Shown piece after piece: positions 15,993 through 20,303 of a stretch of 20,303 nucleotides of DNA. Position 1 is the first letter of the stretch, and each line of letters starts with the position of its first letter. This stretch comes from JBHIYN01 sp041984235. Lineage in GTDB: Bacteria > Pseudomonadota > Gammaproteobacteria > Ga0077536. Position numbers and translations under genes: made by a program. The notes under the pieces are model-generated. The model had not been told where the DNA came from. It saw nothing but the letters and a program-made list of their open reading frames with translations, and made no database searches. The stretch covers positions 1 through 20,303 of the forward strand of contig JBHIYN010000031.1 of the NCBI GenBank assembly GCA_041984235.1, written 5' to 3'.

Positions 15993-16839
15993 GTCGCGCG
16001 CGCCGGGCGGCCGGATCGGACGCCGCACGCTGGGCAGCGCCGATGCGATCGACCTCGGCCATGAGGTCGTCCAGTGGCGGGATGTTGAAGTCGCGTTCCA
16101 GCAGCGTGGGGAACACGCCGAAATGCCGGTAGGCTTCGTCGAGCAGCGTCCACACCGGGTCGATGACGTCGGCCCCGTGCGTGTCGACGATGAGATCCTC
16201 GGCTTCGTCGTAATGCCCCGCGATGTGGGCATAGGCGATGCGCTCGGCCGGCAGCGCGCGCAGGAAGTCGGCCGCGGCGTAGCCGTGGTTGACGCTGTTG
16301 ACGTAGATGTTGTTGATGTCGAGCAGCAGGTCGCAGTCGGCCCGCTCGAGAACGCCGTTGATGAACTCGATCTCGCTCATCTCGGCACCCGGTGCGCAGT
16401 AGTACGAAACGTTCTCGATGGCGATGCGCCGCTCGAGGATGTCCTGCACGCGACGGATGCGCGCCGCGACGTGCTCCACCGCCTCCGCGGTGAACGGGAT
16501 CGGCATGAGATCGTAGAGGTGCCCGTCGTCTGCGCAGTAGCTCAGATGCTCGCTGTAGCAGCGAACCGCGTGCTCGTCGAGAAACTGGCGCACGCGGCGT
16601 ACGAAGGCCTCGTCCAGCGGCGCCGGCCCGCCCAGGTTGAGCGACAGGCCGTGGCAAACGAAGGGTACGCGCTCGGCGAACTCACGGAAGCGCCGGCCGA
16701 GCCGGCCGCCGAGGTCGATCCAGTTTTCCGGCGCGACTTCCATGAAGTCGATCGCCTCCGGGAACCGGTCCTCCAGCGGGCGCATCAGCGCCCGCCGGAG
16801 GCCCAGGCCCTTGCCCTCAACCGGGTAGCGGTGCGTCAC
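15985..16839 (-). CDS. hvfB: HvfB-type multinuclear iron oxidase (MNIO, DUF692)
   Basis: The product is 284 residues with the full DUF692 signature: GLGLRRAL, FMEVAPENW (33-40), HGLSLNLGG (H63), SEHLSYC (E97, H98), IENVSYY (E142), LLLDINNIYVNSVNHG (D174), YAHIAGH (H205, H209), IVDTHG (D219, H221) and LLERDFNIP (E249). These His/Asp/Glu positions correspond to the iron ligands of the TIM-barrel MNIO family (MbnB, HvfB). In Haemophilus, HvfB with HvfC converts Cys of EGKCG motifs into an oxazolone-thioamide pair that binds copper. The gene starts 42 bp after hvfA and overlaps hvfC by 8 bp. The C-terminal 15 residues are Ala/Arg-rich and probably disordered. Its product should act in the cytoplasm before HvfA export. 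Confidence 0.93.
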   Translation of the reverse strand: MTHRYPVEGKGLGLRRALMRPLEDRFPEAIDFMEVAPENWIDLGGRLGRRFREFAERVPFVCHGLSLNLGGPAPLDEAFVRRVRQFLDEHAVRCYSEHLSYCADDGHLYDLMPIPFTAEAVEHVAARIRRVQDILERRIAIENVSYYCAPGAEMSEIEFINGVLERADCDLLLDINNIYVNSVNHGYAAADFLRALPAERIAYAHIAGHYDEAEDLIVDTHGADVIDPVWTLLDEAYRHFGVFPTLLERDFNIPPLDDLMAEVDRIGAAQRAASDPAARRARHG

Positions 16840-16881
16840 CGACGCGCGCTTCCGTCACGGGCCATGGCACGGACGCGCGGC

Positions 16882-17205
16882 TCAACCGCCGCACTTGCCC
16901 TCACCGCACTTGCCCTCGCTGCCCTTGGACTCGCCGCACTTGCCTTCGCCGCCCTTGGACTCACCACACTTGCCTTCGCCGCCCTTGGACTCGCCACACT
17001 TGCCTTCGCCGCCCTTGGACTCGCCGCACTTGCCTTCGCCACACTTACCCTCGCCGTGGCTGTCGGCAACCATATAGCCGCTGCCGTACTCGACGGCGCC
17101 GAACGGGTTGTCGGCGGCACCGGCCAGCGGTGACGCTGCCAGGGTGACCGCGAAGGTGGTGCCGAGCGCAGCGGCGACGGGTTTCAATCGGGATTTCTTT
17201 TCCAT
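16882..17205 (-). CDS. hvfA: HvfA-type precursor peptide with seven EGKCG motifs
   Basis: The product is 107 residues; ATG 17205 has GGAG 8 nt upstream. Residues 1-30 are a Sec signal peptide (EKKSRLK, hydrophobic VAAALGTTFAVTLAAS, cleavage AGA-ADNPF). A short linker (ADNPFGAVEYGSGYMVADSHG) precedes the core from residue 52 to the end, built of seven EGKCG motifs alternating with four ESKGG/ESKGS motifs. Cysteines are at 55, 60, 70, 80, 90, 100 and 105. Family knowledge: HvfA-type peptides are modified on EGKCG Cys by HvfB/HvfC to oxazolone/thioamide and bind Cu(I). It is therefore predicted to be a periplasmic copper buffer or metallophore. It is the first gene of hvfABC, directly behind a candidate ECF promoter. 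Confidence 0.92.
   Translation of the reverse strand: MEKKSRLKPVAAALGTTFAVTLAASPLAGAADNPFGAVEYGSGYMVADSHGEGKCGEGKCGESKGGEGKCGESKGGEGKCGESKGGEGKCGESKGSEGKCGEGKCGG
16888..17052 (-). repeat. 15/30-bp tandem coding repeats of hvfA
   Basis: The HvfA core is built of 15-bp units, mostly arranged as 30-bp EGKCG-ESKGG pairs (four pairs, the last ending ESKGS), with an extra EGKCG at each end. Copies differ mainly at third positions (TGT/TGC, GGC/GGT, GAA/GAG). Purifying selection on the peptide is therefore visible despite the repeat nature, but copy number could change by slippage. Confidence 0.9.
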
Positions 17206-17243
17206 TGCTTCGTCTCCAGAGGATTATCGTAGTCCGAGAATGC

Positions 17244-17271
17244 CTTCGCCGACGGCGAAGTGACCGGTTGC
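17244..17271 (-). promoter_or_regulatory. ECF-sigma-like promoter with overlapping inverted repeat, upstream of hvfA
   Basis: On the minus strand GCAACC (17271-17266) and CGAA (17248-17245) are separated by 17 nt. This resembles the GTAACC-N16-CGAA promoter of Caulobacter SigF, an ECF factor that drives related DUF692/DUF2063 operons. The start would fall near 17238, about 33 nt before the hvfA ATG. CTTCGCC-GAC-GGCGAAG (17244-17260), a 7-bp perfect inverted repeat, overlaps the CGAA element and spacer and could be an operator. A GATAAT near 17225 is a weaker sigma-70 alternative. The remainder of the 17206-17435 gap has only short GC-rich palindromes. Confidence 0.5.
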
Positions 17272-17383
17272 TGTAGTCTCCGCCGACGGCTTCGCCGGGT
17301 GCCGGAGCGAGCCCACTCCCAAAGCTCCAAGGGGTAGACCCGGGTCACCGGGTGAAGTTTCCGGGGCGCCGCGAATTTGTGCA

Positions 17384-17430
17384 ATCCCCGAGCGGCAAGG
17401 GGCACCGGGGATCAGGCCCGCCGACCGGGC
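17384..17430. terminator. Short GC-rich hairpins after lysS (possible weak terminator)
   Basis: GCCCG (17416-17420) pairs with CGGGC (17426-17430) 6 bp after the lysS stop. ATCCCC (17384-17389) pairs with GGGGAT (17407-17412) around a 17-nt loop. No T-run follows. These could end the prfB-lysS transcript but are weak. Confidence 0.3.
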
Positions 17431-17435
17431 GCGAC

Positions 17436-18947
17436 TCAACCCGCCTCGCCGCCGCGCGGCCGCATGTGCGGGAACAGCAGCACGTCGCGGATCGACGCGG
17501 CGTCGGTCAGCAGCATGACCAGCCGGTCGATGCCAATGCCTTCGCCTGCGGTCGGTGGCATGCCGTGCTCCAGCGCGCGAATGTAGTCCTCGTCGAAATG
17601 CATCGCCTCGGCGTCGCCGCTGTCCTTGGCCGCGACCTGGGCGCGGAAGCGCTCGGCCTGGTCCTCCGGATCGTTCAGCTCGGAGAAACCGTTGGCGATC
17701 TCACGCCCGGCAACGAAGAACTCGAAGCGGTCCGTGACGAAGGGATCGTCGTCGTTGCGCCGTGCCAGCGGCGACACCTCGGCCGGGTAGCGAGTGATGA
17801 ATACCGGCCCGGCCAGGTTCGGCTCGGCGGTCTTCTCGAAGATCTCGGTGAGCACCTTGCCGCGGCCGTAGCCGGGCTGTAGCGGAATGCCGAGCGCTTC
17901 GGCAAGGGCACGTGCAGCGGTGTCGTCTTCGAGTGCGGCGGCGTCGACGCCCGGGTTGTGCGCCAGGATGGCCTCGTTCAGGGTCATGCGCGCAAAGGGC
18001 CGGCTGAAATCGTAGGTCTCGCCCTGGTAGGTGATCATGCTCGTGCCGAGGACGGCCTCGGCAAGCTCGCGCAGCATCGCCTCGGTCAGGTCCATCAGGT
18101 CGGTGTAGCTGACGTAGGCCTCGTAGAACTCGAGCATGGTGAACTCGGGATTGTGGCGCGTCGACAAGCCCTCGTTACGGAAATTCCGGTTGATCTCGAA
18201 CACCTTCTCGAAACCGCCTACGACCAGCCGCTTGAGAAACAGCTCGGGCGCGATGCGCAGGTAGAGATCCATTTCGAGGGTGTTGTGGTAGGTGACGAAA
18301 GGTCGCGCCACCGCACCGCCCGGAATGACCTGCATCATCGGCGTCTCGACCTCGAGAAAGCCGCGGTCGTTGAGAAAACGGCGGATGAAATCGATGACGG
18401 CGGCGCGGACACGAAACGTCCTGCGCGTGTCATCGTTCATGATCAGGTCGAGATAGCGCTGGCGGTAACGCGTCTCGACATCGGTCAGGCCGTGCCATTT
18501 CTCCGGCAGCGGGCGCAGTGCCTTGGTGATCAGGTGAATTTCTTCGACCAGCACCGAGAGTTCGCCCTTCTGGGTGCGGAACACGGTACCGCTGGCGCCG
18601 ATGATGTCACCCAGGTCCCATTTCTTGAACTCGGCGTATTCACCCTCCGGCAACAGGTCACGACGCACGTAGAGCTGGATCTGGCCGCTCATGTCCTTGA
18701 CGTGGGCGAACGCCGCCTTGCCCATCACGCGGCGGGTCATCATGCGCCCGGCGATGGTCACGCGCTGCCCGAGCTGCTCCAGCTCCTCGGCGGACGCGTC
18801 CGCGTGACGCTCGTGTATCTCGCCGGCCAGGGCGTCGCGTCGAAAATCGTTGCGGTAGGCCTTGCCGGCGGCGCGCAGCTCCGCGAGCTTGCCTCGGCGT
18901 TGCGCGATGAGCTGGGATTCGCTGGCGCCGGCGTCTTTGTCGGTCAT
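17436..18947 (-). CDS. lysS: Lysyl-tRNA synthetase, class II
   Basis: The 503-residue class II enzyme charges tRNA-Lys. The N-terminal OB-fold anticodon domain (about 60-160) has VTIAGRMMTRRVMGKAAFAHVKDMSGQIQLYV. The catalytic core shows motif 1 (FLNDRGFLEVETPMMQVIPGGAVARPF), motif 2 (FEINRNFRNEGLSTRHNPEFTMLEFYEAY) and motif 3 (GEGIGIDRLVMLLTD, near the C-terminus). Length is standard (E. coli LysS is 505). ATG 18947 lies 4 bp after the prfB stop, giving the conserved prfB-lysS operon. Nothing in the sequence suggests pseudogenisation. Confidence 0.98.
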   Translation of the reverse strand: MTDKDAGASESQLIAQRRGKLAELRAAGKAYRNDFRRDALAGEIHERHADASAEELEQLGQRVTIAGRMMTRRVMGKAAFAHVKDMSGQIQLYVRRDLLPEGEYAEFKKWDLGDIIGASGTVFRTQKGELSVLVEEIHLITKALRPLPEKWHGLTDVETRYRQRYLDLIMNDDTRRTFRVRAAVIDFIRRFLNDRGFLEVETPMMQVIPGGAVARPFVTYHNTLEMDLYLRIAPELFLKRLVVGGFEKVFEINRNFRNEGLSTRHNPEFTMLEFYEAYVSYTDLMDLTEAMLRELAEAVLGTSMITYQGETYDFSRPFARMTLNEAILAHNPGVDAAALEDDTAARALAEALGIPLQPGYGRGKVLTEIFEKTAEPNLAGPVFITRYPAEVSPLARRNDDDPFVTDRFEFFVAGREIANGFSELNDPEDQAERFRAQVAAKDSGDAEAMHFDEDYIRALEHGMPPTAGEGIGIDRLVMLLTDAASIRDVLLFPHMRPRGGEAG

Positions 18948-18951
18948 CGGC

Positions 18952-20047
18952 TCATAGTCCTTGTTTGAGGCTGGCCTCGATGAACGGGTCGAGCGCGCCG
19001 TCCAGCACCGCCTGCGTGTTACCGGTCTCGACGTCGGTGCGCAAATCCTTGATGCGCGACTGGTCGAGCACGTAGGAGCGGATCTGCTGACCCCAGCCGA
19101 TGTCAGCCTTGCTGTCCTCCAGCGCCTGCTGTTCCTCGCGCCGCTTGAACATCTCCTGCTCGTAGAGCCGCGCGCGCAGCAGCTTCCAGGCCTGGTCGCG
19201 GTTCTTGTGCTGTGAACGCTCGTTCTGGCACTGCACGACGATGCCGCTCGGCATGTGGGTCAGACGCACCGCCGAGTCGGTCTTGTTGACGTGCTGCCCA
19301 CCGGCACCGGACGCGCGGTAGGTATCCGTGCGCACGTCGGCGGGATTGATGTCGATCTCGATGTCGTCGTCGATCTCCGGTGACACGAACACCGAGGCAA
19401 ACGAGGTGTGGCGGCGATTGCCCGAATCGAACGGCGACTTGCGTACCAGGCGGTGCACCCCGGTCTCGGTGCGCAGCCAGCCGAACGCGTACTCGCCGCT
19501 GAACTTGACGGTCGCACTCTTGATGCCGGCGACTTCCGCCGCGGAGACCTCGATCAGCTCGGTGTCGAAACCGTGCGCCTCGCCCCACTTGAGGTACATG
19601 CGCAACAGCATCTCGGCCCAGTCCTGCGCCTCGGTGCCGCCGGAGCCGGCCTGGATGTCGACGAAGGCGTTGCACGCATCCATGTCGCCGGCGAACATGC
19701 GCTGGAACTCGAGCTCGCCGAGCGTGCCCGCGGCCTCCTCGAGGTCCGCCGCCACGGATGCCGCCGTCTCCTCGTCGTCCTCTGCATCGGCCAGCTCGAG
19801 CAGGTCGCCGGCATCGCGCAGACGCGTGGCCAGCGCGTCCAGCGTGTGAACCACGCGCTCCAGCGCGGCGCGCTCGCGGCCCAGCTCCTGGGCACGCGCC
19901 GGGTCGTCCCAGATCCCGGGCGCCTGCAGCTCGCGTTCTACTTCCTGCAGGCGCTCCGCCCGGCCCGCGTAGTCAAAGATACCCCCTCAGCGCATCGAGG
20001 CGCTTGTTCATGTCCTTGATCGAGGTGTAGAGCGGGTTGAGTTCCAT
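18952..20047 (-). CDS. prfB: Peptide chain release factor 2 (with programmed +1 frameshift)
   Basis: The protein is made from two frames: 24 codons from ATG 20047 (MELNPLYTSIKDMNKRLDAL-RGYL), an in-frame TGA at 19975-19973, and 340 codons in the +1 frame from GAC at 19974. The total of 364 residues compares with 365 in E. coli. RF2 terminates at UGA and UAA. Landmarks are the SPF codon-recognition tripeptide (204-206) and the GGQ peptidyl-hydrolysis motif (249-251). The residue equivalent to E. coli K-12 Thr246 is Ala here, the usual bacterial form. A GTG at 19854 opens a 300-codon frame, but that would lose the N-terminal domain and is not the true start. The start context is weak (no clear SD). 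lysS follows 4 bp downstream. Confidence 0.97.
19972..19987 (-). promoter_or_regulatory. prfB programmed +1 frameshift site
   Basis: The minus strand reads AGGGGGTATCTTTGAC, which I recall as identical to the E. coli prfB site. It has an internal Shine-Dalgarno-like AGGGGG, the slippery CTT, and a UGA followed by C, a poor termination context. Low RF2 slows termination at UGA and lets tRNA-Leu slip to UUU, giving autoregulation of RF2. Confidence 0.97.
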
Positions 20048-20085
20048 AACCGTAAGGCTGTGCGGACGAAGGCCGCGCATTGTAA

Positions 20086-20155
20086 GGGACTGTCCCCTTT
20101 TTGCCAGCCAGGGACTGTCCCCTTTTTGCCGGTAAGGGACTGTCCCCTTTTTGCC
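20086..20155 (+). repeat. Three tandem 25-bp repeats containing GGGACTGTCCCC
   Basis: The 20-bp unit gggactgtcccctttttgcc occurs at 20086-20105, 20111-20130 and 20136-20155, exactly 25 bp apart, with a variable 5-bp spacer (agcca, ggtaa). Each unit contains a near-palindromic GGGACTGTCCC core followed by a T-run. They sit 39-108 bp upstream of the prfB start, where its promoter should lie. No transposase gene is in view. Confidence 0.95.
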
Positions 20156-20186
20156 GGCAATGCTTCAACGACCCGCCAGCGCACAC

Positions 20187-20300
20187 GCAAAAAGGGGACT
20201 GTCCCGAATATCTCCAGCCGCGTCTCCTGGGACAGTCCCCTTTTCGCACCACCCGCGCTGATTGCCTCATCCCCCTGCCGGGCGAAATGGGGACAATCCC
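20187..20300. repeat. Inverted copies of the same repeat (REPIN-like hairpins)
   Basis: Three more units follow: 20187-20205 (minus orientation, 19 bp), 20229-20247 (plus) and 20282-20300 (minus, diverged). The first two face each other as an inverted repeat matching at 18 of 19 bp with a 23-nt loop; the second and third form another, weaker pair. This organisation resembles REP/REPIN elements mobilised by IS200-like RAYT transposases. The cluster continues to, and possibly beyond, the right edge. Confidence 0.85.
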
Positions 20301-20303
20301 TCT

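Noticed and set aside
15886..17133. A 415-codon plus-strand frame opposite hvfC, hvfB and hvfA, ending in a Leu/Ala repeat
   Set aside because: The repeat is only the reverse complement of the hvfA EGKCG units; there is no start signal and the sense proteins are clear.
18952..19975. prfB as a pseudogene because of the early TGA
   Set aside because: The stop lies in the exact programmed frameshift context of RF2, and the downstream frame is complete with SPF and GGQ.
20086..20155. A CRISPR array
   Set aside because: Repeats are 20 bp with only 5-bp spacers, and further copies are inverted; there are no spacers of typical length and no cas genes.
19938..20270. A 110-codon minus-strand frame across the repeat cluster into prfB
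   Set aside because: It reads the GGGACTGTCCCC repeats as protein and overlaps the prfB leader in the wrong frame.

Overview
The window reads as chromosomal DNA of a high-GC gammaproteobacterium. The evidence is the prfB-lysS gene pair with the classical RF2 programmed frameshift, argG, a YbfF-type esterase, an Hvf-type copper-RiPP locus and a GGDEF/EAL protein. I cannot name the species. Coding density is high, and no tRNA, rRNA, CRISPR array or insertion sequence is visible.

Layout, left to right. (1) 1-3662, minus strand: the N-terminal part of a large secreted repeat protein that runs off the left edge, a luciferase-like (LLM) flavin oxidoreductase and an exported PQQ-type sugar dehydrogenase. 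(2) 3663-4720, plus strand: a strong sigma-54 promoter, then two small glycine-zipper envelope proteins (one membrane-anchored, one lipoprotein), closed by a 15-bp perfect hairpin. (3) 4798-7160, plus: a stand-alone molybdopterin/4Fe-4S oxidoreductase followed by a small cupin. (4) 7230-8926: a DUF488 protein (minus) divergent from a Nudix hydrolase and a YbfF-like esterase that overlap by 4 bp (plus). (5) 9036-12867, plus: argG, then a membrane PAS-GGDEF protein with a degenerate EAL domain, preceded by three CRP-like palindromes. (6) 12875-17205, minus: hvfA, hvfB and hvfC, then an FMN/iron-sulfur glutamate-synthase-like protein and hvfX. (7) 17436-20047, minus: prfB-lysS. (8) 20084-20300: a cluster of six GGGAC(A/T)GTCCCC repeat units upstream of prfB.

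The most interesting block is region 6. HvfA is a secreted precursor peptide with seven EGKCG motifs. In the known family, HvfB (DUF692, multinuclear iron oxidase) with HvfC (DUF2063) converts the Cys of such motifs into oxazolone/thioamide copper ligands, and HvfX (DoxX-like membrane protein) acts in the same pathway. Here the cysteines are symmetrically spaced (5-10-10-10-10-5 residues) because alternate motifs read ESKGG/ESKGS. An ECF-sigma-like promoter lies just upstream of hvfA, and an unusual glutamate-synthase-like flavoprotein is inserted between hvfC and hvfX. Other items for a second look are the sigma-54 promoter of the glycine-zipper pair, the CRP-like triplet before the GGDEF gene, the 552-bp near-identical repeat in the secreted protein, and the repeat cluster at the right edge.
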